From positions 1 through 23,104 of IMG/VR virus record IMGVR_UViG_3300021963_000681: a stretch of 23,104 nt of DNA; one strand, given 5' to 3'. The DNA comes from a virus. The notes below the pieces were generated by a model, which ran no database searches, was not told the DNA's origin, and was given only the letters and a program-made list of their open reading frames with translations. The translations under genes and the position numbers were made by a program. Below, piece by piece: positions 7,892-15,164 of the stretch. Position 1 is the first letter of the stretch, and each line of letters begins with the position of its first letter.

Positions 7892-9481
7892 ATGCAAATT
7901 TTTGGGTTTGAAATAAAACGTAAAGATTCATCAGAAAAGATGGCAAGTGTTGTTACGCCATCTTCTGATGATGGATCGACAGTTGTTAATTCAGCAGCTG
8001 CATATTATGGTATGGTTATGGATGTTGAGGGTGTCGTTAAAAACGAAAATGACCTCATCAGAAGATACCGCGAAATTGCTCAGTATGCAGATACAGATTC
8101 AGCGATTGATGACATTGTCAATGAAACATTAGTTTCTGAAGAAGACTGTGTTGAATTAGATTTAGAAAAAGTAAAACTTTCTGCCAGTATTAAAGATAAA
8201 ATACAGGAAGAATTTAAAGAAGTTTTACGACTGTTAAAGTTTAGTGAAAGAGGACATGATATATTCCGCTCTTGGTATATTGATGGTCGTGTTTATTATC
8301 ACATTTTACTTGACGAAAATAATATTAAGCAGGGGATTGTTGAGTTAAGATACGTTGATCCTCGCAAGATTCGTCGTATAAAGAATATCAAAAAAGAGCG
8401 CACTCCAAAAGGTGTTGATGTAATTAAAGAAATTGATGAATATTATCTTTATAATGATAAAGGAATTACAGAACAAACAACACAAGGTGTAAAACTCTCT
8501 ATTGATTCAATTGTTTATGCTCCATCTGGTATGCTAGATGCAAATACTGGTATGATGCTTTCGCATTTACACAAAGCAATCAAACCAGTTAACCAGTTGA
8601 AGATGATTGAAGATGCTTCTGTAATCTATAGAATCTCTAGAGCACCAGAGCGTAGAGTGTTTTATGTTGACGTTGGTAATCTGCCAAAACTTAAAGCAGA
8701 AGAATACGTTAACCAGATTATGAACAAGTTTAGAAATAAAGTTGTTTACGATGCAACCACTGGCGAAGTCCGTGATGACCGTAAGCATCTTTCTATGATG
8801 GAAGATTTTTGGATGCCACGTCGTGAAGGTGGCAAGGGCACTGAGATCACTACATTACAAGGTGGTCAAAATCTTGGCGAAATCCAAGACATTCAGTACT
8901 TCCAACAAAAGTTGTTTCAAGCATTGAACGTACCACTCTCTCGTTTGCAACCATCTACGGGATTTAGTCTGGGTCGTTCTACTGAGATAACTAGAGACGA
9001 GATTAAGTTTTCTAAATTCGTAAAGAGACTTCGTAATAGATTTTCTATTTTATTTTTAGAAGCATTACGTGTTCAGTTGATTGTTAAAGGAATTATCCGT
9101 GCTGATGAGTGGGATAATATGCGCGAAGGTTTTAGATTCGTGTATGATAATGACAATCACTTTAGCGAATTAAAAGATAATGAAATATTGTTACAGCGTA
9201 TAACTATGTTGCAGCAATTAGATCCTTATGTTGGAAGATATTACTCGTCAGATTGGGTACGTAAAAATGTGCTTCAACAGTCTGAAGAAGATATTAAGAA
9301 TATGGATAAACAAATGCAAAACGATTTGGTTAATCAAATGCATAAAGCAGATTTTGATGGTACGGTTTCTGGTATCACCCAAACAGCTCAGCAAACTTAT
9401 CTGAAACAGTTTGCTCCGCAAGATACAGAAGAAGCTGCTCCACCACAGTCGCCTCAGAAAACTCAAAAGGAGAACAAATAA
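7892..9481 (+). CDS. 20: Portal vertex protein gp20
   Basis: 529 residues; T4 gp20 has 524. A dodecamer at one capsid vertex starts prohead assembly and is the DNA channel and terminase docking site. Recognisable parts are AAYYGMVMDVEGVVKNENDL (36-55), RYREIAQYADTDSAIDDIVN (58-77), ELRYVDPRKIRRIKN (151-165), and PLSRLQPSTGFSLGRSTEIT (348-367), the last being a region often used as a marker for T4-like phages. The C-terminus is Gln/Lys-rich and low in complexity. The ATG at 7892 follows a T/A-only gap with no clear ribosome site, unusual here and possibly limiting portal dose. The stop overlaps the next start. Confidence 0.95.
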   Translation: MQIFGFEIKRKDSSEKMASVVTPSSDDGSTVVNSAAAYYGMVMDVEGVVKNENDLIRRYREIAQYADTDSAIDDIVNETLVSEEDCVELDLEKVKLSASIKDKIQEEFKEVLRLLKFSERGHDIFRSWYIDGRVYYHILLDENNIKQGIVELRYVDPRKIRRIKNIKKERTPKGVDVIKEIDEYYLYNDKGITEQTTQGVKLSIDSIVYAPSGMLDANTGMMLSHLHKAIKPVNQLKMIEDASVIYRISRAPERRVFYVDVGNLPKLKAEEYVNQIMNKFRNKVVYDATTGEVRDDRKHLSMMEDFWMPRREGGKGTEITTLQGGQNLGEIQDIQYFQQKLFQALNVPLSRLQPSTGFSLGRSTEITRDEIKFSKFVKRLRNRFSILFLEALRVQLIVKGIIRADEWDNMREGFRFVYDNDNHFSELKDNEILLQRITMLQQLDPYVGRYYSSDWVRKNVLQQSEEDIKNMDKQMQNDLVNQMHKADFDGTVSGITQTAQQTYLKQFAPQDTEEAAPPQSPQKTQKENK

Positions 9482-9933
9482 TGACAACCAAAGATTTAAT
9501 TGATGCCTTGGCAGCTGGTGACGCTAGTGGTATTGAATCATCATTTAATGCTGCAATGGCAGAAAGAATTTCTGCAAGAATAGATGATATGCGTACACAA
9601 GTTGCACAAAGTATGTTCGCAGCTCCACAGGAAGAAGCTGAGCAAGCTGAAGGAGTAGAAATAACTGAAGAATATACACATAAAATGTCTGGAACTGTTA
9701 AAGGGGCGAATGGTAAAAGTCATGATTGGCACCTTCCTTATAACGATAAACATGAAACCCCAGATAATTTATCCCACAAAGAAATAACAAAACGAGTTCA
9801 TAATTTTAGTCATGGTATTCCTGACACACATGCTAAAGCTGTTGCAGATCATTTCCACAAGTCTGGTGAAGACCATAGTGTTCAAAATGGACATAATGTT
9901 CATATGCACGATGAAGTTAGGAAGATGGATTAA
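9481..9933 (+). CDS. 67: Prohead core protein gp67-like with histidine-rich C-terminal extension
   Basis: 150 residues. Residues 1-47 (KDLIDALAAGDASGIESSFN, then MAERISARIDDMRTQVAQSM) match the N-terminus and gene position of the T4 prohead core protein gp67, a small scaffold component digested by gp21 during maturation. Residues 50-65 are acidic, as expected. From residue 66 a different domain follows with 14 histidines in 78 residues, including SHDWH (80-84), DHFH (123-126) and HNVHMHD (138-144). I do not recognise this part; clustered His and Asp suggest metal binding, but that is inference. IxE/LxE-type gp21 sites in the acidic linker (ITE at 61-63) could release it. The start shares one base with the gp20 stop, and AAAAGGAG lies upstream. 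Confidence 0.72.
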   Translation: MTTKDLIDALAAGDASGIESSFNAAMAERISARIDDMRTQVAQSMFAAPQEEAEQAEGVEITEEYTHKMSGTVKGANGKSHDWHLPYNDKHETPDNLSHKEITKRVHNFSHGIPDTHAKAVADHFHKSGEDHSVQNGHNVHMHDEVRKMD

Positions 9934-10472
9934 TGTTTTTTAATCAATTCTCTAAGTCACTAAAACCTAATGTTCAAGAAAGCGTTAGGTCTTTTGGTCA
10001 TTTAATTGAAGTAACTGAAGATGGTATTTCAATTGATGGAGAACTGACACAGTTTGAGAGTTTGGAAGAAGCAAAAAAATATATTAAAACACAATCATAT
10101 TCTGCAAAACTAAACGATAAGATATCGGAAGAGACATACGAAGAACTTTCCGATATCAAGGTAGCGAATATTATCAAAGAATATCAAGACGTTAAAGTAA
10201 CAGATACACTAATAGAATCATATATTGAACTTGCTTCTTCCAACATCTTTACAGTAGATCCAGTTGTCTATGAAATTAGAAAACTAAACAAACTGGATGT
10301 TGTAATTGAAGGTAAAATCCATTATGAACTAAATGATGGCTCTGTAGTTGCAATTAGTGAGGCTACACAAGAGAACCTAAATAATCTATTACAAAACCAA
10401 AAAGAAATAATCGACTACATGAGAGAAAGTAAAGAAAACTTTATTCATGTGGTGGAAAAATTAGAGGAATAA
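9933..10472 (+). CDS. 68: Prohead core protein, gp68-like
   Basis: 179 residues; T4 gp68 has 141. Identification rests mainly on position (portal, 67, 68, then protease 21) plus general character: no signal peptide or enzyme motif, a mixed charged alpha/beta composition (ESLEEAKKYIKTQS; EENLNNLL-like C-terminal helix) and length. In T4 gp68 is a minor prohead core protein that affects head shape. Several LxE/IxE tripeptides, possible gp21 sites, are present (for example FESLEEAK around residues 41-48). The ATG overlaps the gp67 stop (TAATG), so translation is probably coupled. Similarity to T4 gp68 is weak by eye, and it may be a lineage-specific core protein. Confidence 0.55.
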   Translation: MFFNQFSKSLKPNVQESVRSFGHLIEVTEDGISIDGELTQFESLEEAKKYIKTQSYSAKLNDKISEETYEELSDIKVANIIKEYQDVKVTDTLIESYIELASSNIFTVDPVVYEIRKLNKLDVVIEGKIHYELNDGSVVAISEATQENLNNLLQNQKEIIDYMRESKENFIHVVEKLEE

Positions 10473-10473
10473 A

Positions 10474-10902
10474 ATGCCAGTTACTAAAACAATTCTAAAG
10501 AATACTAACAACGAAACGATTGTTAAAGTCGCAGGAACTGCAGCTGCAGCTACGATTGATCTACAAACTGACTGCTTAGCAACTACCCAAGCATTAAGTG
10601 GCGCTACACAAACAGTTAATATTGTTCAACTACATTTTACTGGGTTGCCTTCTTCAACGATTACTGTTTCTAGAAATTCAATTAATATTTTCACAATTGG
10701 TGCTGAAGGCGAAGGAACTGTTGATCTTGGAACAGGCAATGGTCTAGTCGAAACAATTGAAAACACTCAAGATATTGTTGTTACAATTGGTGGAGCAGAA
10801 GCGCAGTGTTATTTAGTACTTCGCAAAGCTGGCGGATATGCAACCAAAGTAGAAACTGCGGTATTTGGTGCGTATGACGACGAAACTGCAGTAGGGAGTT
10901 AA
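10474..10902 (+). CDS. Conserved beta-rich virion structural protein between core genes and protease
   Basis: 142 residues, absent from this place in T4. The opening TKTILKNTNNETIVKVAGTA, a central STITVSRNSINIFTIGAEG and the end AGGYATKVETAVFGAYDDE resemble a conserved virion protein I associate with marine T4-like phages at the same locus; this is from memory of the family, not a search. It is Thr/Val/Ala-rich with alternating hydrophobic residues, suggesting a beta-sandwich, and has no catalytic motif. Placed between prohead core genes and the prohead protease, it could be a capsid decoration protein. Starts one base after the upstream stop; the gap to gp21 is four bases. Confidence 0.68.
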   Translation: MPVTKTILKNTNNETIVKVAGTAAAATIDLQTDCLATTQALSGATQTVNIVQLHFTGLPSSTITVSRNSINIFTIGAEGEGTVDLGTGNGLVETIENTQDIVVTIGGAEAQCYLVLRKAGGYATKVETAVFGAYDDETAVGS

Positions 10903-10906
10903 TTAA

Positions 10907-11557
10907 ATGAAATTTATTAAAGAAGTCCAAGAGACTACAAATCTAATTGTTGAGAATAAATTAGGTAAGAAAAGTTATTTCATTGAAGGCATCTTCCTTC
11001 AGTCAGAATTAAAAAATCGTAATGGTCGCATGTATCCAGAGTCTATTATGGATAAAGAAGTCGGTCGTTACCTAAAAGAATACGTTGAAAAGAATCGCGC
11101 TTATGGTGAGTTGGGACATCCAGACACACCAAGTATCAATTTAGATCGCGTATCACACCTTATCGTAGACCTTCGTAAAGAAGGAACAAACTATGTAGGT
11201 AAAGCAAAGATTTTAGAAACACCAATGGGTAATATTGCTCGCGGTCTTCTTGACGGTGGCGCAAACCTTGGAGTTTCTAGCCGAGCACTTGGTTCGTTAA
11301 AGTCGAACAATGAGGGTGTTCAAATCGTGCAGGATGATTTTATGCTTTCCACAGCTGCTGACATCGTTGCCGATCCTTCCGCTCCAGATGCTTTCGTTCA
11401 GGGTATTATGGAAAGCAAAGAGTGGGTTTTCGTTGATGGAAAGTTCGTGGAGAAACATATTGAGGAAGCCAAAAGAAATATCAAGAAATCTTCCTCTTGC
11501 AATTTAGAGGAAGCGAAGGCTCGTGCTTTCCAAAATTTCTTGAGTAAAATTAAATAA
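10907..11557 (+). CDS. 21: Prohead maturation protease gp21
   Basis: 216 residues; T4 gp21 has 212. It is a serine protease of the herpesvirus-like assemblin fold that cuts core, scaffold and capsid proteins at (L/I)xE sites before DNA packaging. Visible motifs are the start GIFLQSELKNRNGRMYP (28-44), the catalytic-histidine loop GELGHP (H71) and the serine loop GVSSRALGS (S124 or S125). The C-terminal segment after residue 180 is Lys/Glu-rich with LEEAK, probably removed by self-cleavage. GGAG lies before the ATG inside the end of the preceding gene. Its stop codon falls within the first of two tandem late promoter motifs used by gp22. Confidence 0.93.
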   Translation: MKFIKEVQETTNLIVENKLGKKSYFIEGIFLQSELKNRNGRMYPESIMDKEVGRYLKEYVEKNRAYGELGHPDTPSINLDRVSHLIVDLRKEGTNYVGKAKILETPMGNIARGLLDGGANLGVSSRALGSLKSNNEGVQIVQDDFMLSTAADIVADPSAPDAFVQGIMESKEWVFVDGKFVEKHIEEAKRNIKKSSSCNLEEAKARAFQNFLSKIK

Positions 11558-11567
11558 ATAATAAATA
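11553..11567 (+). promoter_or_regulatory. Tandem putative late promoters for gp22-gp23
   Basis: Two ATAAATA cores lie end to end at 11554-11560 and 11561-11567. The second is in the TAATAAATA context seen elsewhere. The scaffold start is 31 bases downstream. No such motif precedes gp23, so this pair may drive both scaffold and major capsid genes. Confidence 0.72.
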
Positions 11568-11598
11568 ACAATAGGACTTATCCAGTTAGGAGAAACAG

Positions 11599-12741
11599 AT
11601 GTCTATCGAAAATAAAATTAACCAAATTCTTGCTGAATCACGTCAGAAAGAACTTCAAGAAGGACCAGGCGAAGTAGCCCAAAAGGCAGTCAACGTCGTC
11701 AAGAAAGTTGCTGGCGTAGCGACTGGAACCGTCGGTGCTGCTACAGGAGCAATGCAGGGAGCAGTTACTGGTGCTCGTAAAAACTATGCTGCTATCAACG
11801 ACGATGTCGAAGTTGAGGGCGAGCTGGTTGAAGAGGAAGCATTGGAAGAGGCTAGCGAAGCTGGTCAAAGCATCACTACTGATACAGTTACAAAAGTTGC
11901 TGGCGATAACCCAGACAATGCACGTAACGCAGTAGTTGATCAGAAGGCAGCTGAAGGCGGCACTTCTAAGAAAGAAAACGAAGCTACCAAAGGTGCTGCA
12001 GCTGCAGAAGGTCGTGGTAGCATGAAAGAAGATATTGATGCTCTCGTTAATGGCGAAGATCTCTCTGAGGAATTCAAAGAGAAAGCAGCTACAATTTTCG
12101 AGGCAGCAGTAATGACTCGTGTTAAATCTGAAATTGCACGAATCGAAGAAGAGTATAATACCAAGTTGCAAGAAGCAACTGAACAAGTTAAAGAGGGTCT
12201 AGTTGAACAGGTTGATGGATATCTCGACTACGTAGTCGAGCAGTGGATTGCACAGAATGAAATTGCCCTTGAGCATGGTATTAAAACTGAGATTGTTGAA
12301 AGTTTCATTGGCGGAATGAAGACTTTATTCGAAGAGCATTATATCGATGTTCCAGAAGAGAAGTATGACTTGGTCGCTGAAATGGAGCAATCACTTGCAA
12401 ATCTCGAAGCGAAACTTGATGAACAAGTCGCAGCAAATGTTGAGATGAAGAAATCTATCAGCGAAATGCAGCGTGTTGAAATCATCGGTCAAGCAAGTGA
12501 AGGTCTTACCGACACTGAAGTAGAGAAATTTGCAGGACTTGCAGAAGAACTATCTTTCGAAGATACTGAGTCTTTCACTAAGAAAGTTCAAACAATCCGC
12601 GAAAACTATTTTAATACTAAAGCACAAAGCGCAGATGTTAAGTCTGTTGTGACTGACACTCCAGTAGATTCCTTAAACGAAACTACTACGACTGTTGATC
12701 CATCGATGAAAGCATATCTGAGCGTTCTCAACCGTAAGTAA
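11599..12741 (+). CDS. 22: Prohead scaffold/core protein gp22
   Basis: 380 residues, against 269 in T4. It is the main internal scaffold around which gp23 assembles and is then degraded by gp21. Evidence is position between gp21 and gp23, very high Glu/Ala/Lys content, predicted long helices (residues about 165-300, coiled-coil-like) and many (L/I)xE sites. An unusual Ala/Gly/Val-rich segment at about 29-60 (VAGVATGTVGAATGAMQGAV) is bounded by possible gp21 sites LAE (11-13), LQE (19-21) and LVE (76-78). By analogy with T4 internal peptides it could survive as a packaged peptide, an inference. The C-terminus ends in AYLSVLNRK. A strong AGGAGA ribosome site precedes the ATG. Confidence 0.9.
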   Translation: MSIENKINQILAESRQKELQEGPGEVAQKAVNVVKKVAGVATGTVGAATGAMQGAVTGARKNYAAINDDVEVEGELVEEEALEEASEAGQSITTDTVTKVAGDNPDNARNAVVDQKAAEGGTSKKENEATKGAAAAEGRGSMKEDIDALVNGEDLSEEFKEKAATIFEAAVMTRVKSEIARIEEEYNTKLQEATEQVKEGLVEQVDGYLDYVVEQWIAQNEIALEHGIKTEIVESFIGGMKTLFEEHYIDVPEEKYDLVAEMEQSLANLEAKLDEQVAANVEMKKSISEMQRVEIIGQASEGLTDTEVEKFAGLAEELSFEDTESFTKKVQTIRENYFNTKAQSADVKSVVTDTPVDSLNETTTTVDPSMKAYLSVLNRK

Positions 12742-12765
12742 TTTTTTAAAACAAAAGGAAACAAA

Positions 12766-14055
12766 ATGACTACTCGTCAACAATTAATCGAAAAGTGGGC
12801 ACCAGTTCTTGATCACGAAGGTAGTGATCCAATCAAGAACAACTACATCAAAGAAGTAACAGCAGTTCTGCTCGAGAACCAAGAGCGTGAAATGCGTCAA
12901 TATTCGGCAGCTCTTGGTGAGTTGAACGAAGCTGCTCCAGCTAACTCAGTTGGTGCATACCCAGACACAAACGGTATGGCTAAGTTTGATCCAGTTTTGA
13001 TCTCTCTGGTTCGCCGTGCAATGCCAAAGCTGATCGCTTATGATGTTTGCGGTGTTCAGCCAATGACACAGCCAACAGGTCTGATTTTCGCAATGAAGTC
13101 ACGTTACAGCACAATGGGCGGTACTGAGGCTTTGTTTAACGAAGCAGATACAGATTTCTCTGGTACAGGAACACACAGCGGTGTTTATGATTTCGGTGGT
13201 TCTGAGACTACTGGTACAGGTCTAGCAACTGCTGACGCAGAGCGTCTTGGTCAAGGTGGTCAGGGTGATGGTTCTTTCGGTGCAATGGCTTTCTCAATCG
13301 AGAAGACCAGCGTTACTGCAAAGACACGTGCTCTGAAAGCTGAGTACTCGATCGAACTCGCACAAGACATGAAGTCTGTTCATGGTCTCGACGCAGAAGG
13401 CGAATTGAGCAACATTCTGTCAACAGAAATCCTGACAGAAATCAATCGCGAAATCATCCGTACAATTTACAAAACTGCTAAGGCAGGTGCTTCGGTTGGA
13501 ACATCAGTAGCAGGTACTTTTGACCTGGACGTTGATTCCAATGGTCGTTGGTCCGTTGAGAAGTTCAAGGGTCTGATGTTCCAAGTCGAGCGCGAAGCAA
13601 ATGCAATCGGTCAGCAAACTCGTCGTGGTCGTGGTAATTTCCTGATCACTTCTGCTGATGTTGCTTCTGCACTGGCAATGGCAGGTGTTCTGGATTATGC
13701 TCCAGCACTGAACAACAATCTGACTGTTGACGACACAAGCACAACATTTGCTGGTGTTCTGAATGGTAAGTATCGTGTGTATGTTGATCCATATACTGCA
13801 AACGTATCCGCAACCCAGTTTATGGTTGTTGGTTACAAGGGTGCTTCGGCATTCGACGCAGGTATGTTCTACTGCCCATACGTTCCTCTCCAGCTGGTTC
13901 GTGCTGTTGATCCTAACAGCTTCCAGCCAAAGATTGGCTTCAAGACACGTTATGGTCTGGTCTCCAATCCATTCGTTCAATTGGACGGAACTGGCAACCT
14001 CAACGCTAACGAGAACTATTACTATCGTCGCGTTAAGATTACTAACCTTATGTAA
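12766..14055 (+). CDS. 23: Major capsid protein gp23
   Basis: 429 residues; T4 gp23 has 521. It forms the hexamers of the head, HK97 fold. Family segments are clear: VRRAMPKLIAYDVCGVQPM near residue 83, RALKAEYSIELAQDMKSVHG, TEILTEINREIIRTI, VLNGKYRVYVDPY and FQPKIGFKTRYG near the end. The N-terminal region should be removed by gp21; a matching site LNE (53-55) before AAPANS lies where T4 cleaves after LTE at residue 65. The shorter length compared with T4 reflects a reduced insertion region after the SRYSTMGG segment. Codons look optimised compared with neighbours, fitting high expression. An AAAGGA ribosome site precedes the ATG. No separate vertex protein gene (gp24) follows. Confidence 0.97.
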   Translation: MTTRQQLIEKWAPVLDHEGSDPIKNNYIKEVTAVLLENQEREMRQYSAALGELNEAAPANSVGAYPDTNGMAKFDPVLISLVRRAMPKLIAYDVCGVQPMTQPTGLIFAMKSRYSTMGGTEALFNEADTDFSGTGTHSGVYDFGGSETTGTGLATADAERLGQGGQGDGSFGAMAFSIEKTSVTAKTRALKAEYSIELAQDMKSVHGLDAEGELSNILSTEILTEINREIIRTIYKTAKAGASVGTSVAGTFDLDVDSNGRWSVEKFKGLMFQVEREANAIGQQTRRGRGNFLITSADVASALAMAGVLDYAPALNNNLTVDDTSTTFAGVLNGKYRVYVDPYTANVSATQFMVVGYKGASAFDAGMFYCPYVPLQLVRAVDPNSFQPKIGFKTRYGLVSNPFVQLDGTGNLNANENYYYRRVKITNLM

Positions 14056-14081
14056 TCTAAGCAACCGTAGAGTTGTACTTG

Positions 14082-14108
14082 AAAGGGGAGTTTCGGCTCC
14101 CCTTTTTT
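14082..14108 (+). terminator. Strong rho-independent terminator after gp23
   Basis: A 9-bp perfect stem pairs 14082-14090 (AAAGGGGAG) with 14097-14105 (CTCCCCTTT), and the T run continues to 14108. The 6-base loop TTTCGG can form a U-G closed UUCG-type tetraloop. It should end the highly expressed scaffold-capsid transcript. Confidence 0.92.
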
Positions 14109-14113
14109 ATTTT

Positions 14114-14121
14114 GATAAATA
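14114..14121 (+). promoter_or_regulatory. Putative late promoter for the gp19-like gene
   Basis: GATAAATA, with the ATAAATA core at 14115-14121, lies just after the gp23 terminator and 25 bases before the ATG at 14147. It would restart late transcription downstream of the terminator. Confidence 0.65.
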
Positions 14122-14146
14122 GTAATTATTGACAAACAAAACTATT

Positions 14147-14680
14147 ATGATAACTACTCTTACTTGCCCTATCCCATCTAATATTAACCCACTGTCGCCC
14201 AATGGGTTTCAATTTAGTATTGCTAAGTTGCCAGATCTGACTTACTTTGCTCAGCAGGTAACTATTCCTGGCATTTCTTTGCCAGCGTTTGAAGCCAACA
14301 ATCCTTTAACGCCATTCCCAATTGCTGGCGACATCATTACTTACGAACCGCTAAACGTGCAATTTCTCGTAGATGAGAGCATGGCTAATTACAAAGCAGT
14401 ATACAACTGGCTAAAGGGACTTGGGTTCCCAGAGAACCATAGTCAGTATGAGATGTTCGTAGATAATGCAGAAGGTGGTCCATCGAATGAGTTGCAAAAG
14501 AATTATTCTGATGGAACTTTACAAATATTAGGTGCAAATAATAAAGGTGTGCAAACAATTCAGTTTATCGATCTGATTCCTGTTTCTTTGGAATCTCTAA
14601 CCTTCCAATCAACCAATCAAGATGTGCAATACTTGGTAGGCAGCGCTACATTCAGATACAACTTTTACAAGTTTACTTGA
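14147..14680 (+). CDS. Second tail-tube-fold protein (gp19-like; possibly tail completion gp3 or a baseplate/tube protein)
   Basis: 177 residues from the ATG at 14147; an in-frame TTG at 14129 would add six residues but lies only eight bases from the late promoter core. The region FQFSIAKLPDLTYFAQQVTI followed by PGISLPAF, then PIAGDIITYEPLNVQFLVDE and NYKAVYNWLKGLGFP, follows the tube-fold pattern seen in gp19 and the related T4 gp48/gp54: a beta-rich body, a PGI-x-LP loop and an amphipathic WL helix. It is thus a paralogue of the tail tube in the same phage. In several aquatic T4-like phages a tail completion protein (gp3) is placed between gp23 and uvsY, so that role is possible. No clear ribosome site is seen. 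Confidence 0.68.
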   Translation: MITTLTCPIPSNINPLSPNGFQFSIAKLPDLTYFAQQVTIPGISLPAFEANNPLTPFPIAGDIITYEPLNVQFLVDESMANYKAVYNWLKGLGFPENHSQYEMFVDNAEGGPSNELQKNYSDGTLQILGANNKGVQTIQFIDLIPVSLESLTFQSTNQDVQYLVGSATFRYNFYKFT

Positions 14681-14705
14681 CTTTTTTATAGTTTCGTAGT
14701 ATAAT
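14677..14705 (+). promoter_or_regulatory. Sigma70-type early promoter for uvsY
   Basis: TTGACT (14677-14682) and a perfect TATAAT (14700-14705) are 17 bases apart. The -35 box overlaps the TGA stop of the gp19-like gene. This strong host-type promoter marks the change from late virion genes to early DNA metabolism genes. Confidence 0.85.
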
Positions 14706-14726
14706 TACTATGAAAGTGAGGATATT

Positions 14727-15164
14727 ATGAACATTGAACAATTGCAAGATAGCTGGGATAAAGACTGTGAGATTGACGATAATTATCTCGGTGAACATGC
14801 AACTAAAACTCCAAAACTACACGCCAAGTATATAAAGATACTCGTCGGCGTCAAACTCAAATACACAAAACTACAATCAGAATATAACTTGCTACGCAAA
14901 TCTAAGTTCCGTTACTATCGTGGTGAGTTGTCACGCGATGAATTAACTGAATACGGATGGGAGCAGTGGCAAGGAGTCAAGCCAATGAAGAATGAGATGG
15001 ATGAGTTCTTAACTGGCGACAGCGATTTAAATACATTAGAAGTCAAAATAAAATATCTCGAAACGATGATATATCTTTTAGAATCTATTCTTGGACAAAT
15101 TAAAGCCAGAGACTGGCAACTTAAAACTGCCGTAGAATGGAAAAAATTTCTAGCAGGAATGTAA
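14727..15164 (+). CDS. uvsY: Recombination mediator UvsY
   Basis: 145 residues; T4 UvsY has 137. It loads the UvsX recombinase onto gp32-covered single-stranded DNA during recombination-dependent replication. The N-terminus MNIEQLQDSWDKDCEID matches the T4 pattern MRLEDLQEELKKDVFID. The middle KFRYYRGELSRDEL corresponds to T4 ALKARLDYYSG, and QIKARDWQLKTAVEWKKFLAG to AIKSRGFAIKHIQDMRAFEAG. It is highly charged, helical and lacks motifs for catalysis. The gene has its own sigma70-like promoter and a GTGAGGA ribosome site before the ATG at 14727. uvsW starts immediately after its stop. Confidence 0.93.
   Translation: MNIEQLQDSWDKDCEIDDNYLGEHATKTPKLHAKYIKILVGVKLKYTKLQSEYNLLRKSKFRYYRGELSRDELTEYGWEQWQGVKPMKNEMDEFLTGDSDLNTLEVKIKYLETMIYLLESILGQIKARDWQLKTAVEWKKFLAGM

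Noticed and set aside
11638-12186. Long antisense open frame (182 codons) opposite the scaffold gene
   Set aside because: It is Cys/Phe/Ser-rich, the usual mirror of a Glu/Ala/Lys-rich sense gene, has no ribosome site, and lies wholly inside the well-supported gp22.
13504-14064. Antisense open frame (186 codons) opposite the capsid gene
   Set aside because: No family resemblance; it is a by-product of codon bias in gp23 and would cross the gp23 end without a promoter.
13763-14122. Forward 119-codon open frame overlapping the end of gp23 and its terminator
   Set aside because: It is a shifted frame of gp23, runs through a strong terminator and has no ribosome site.
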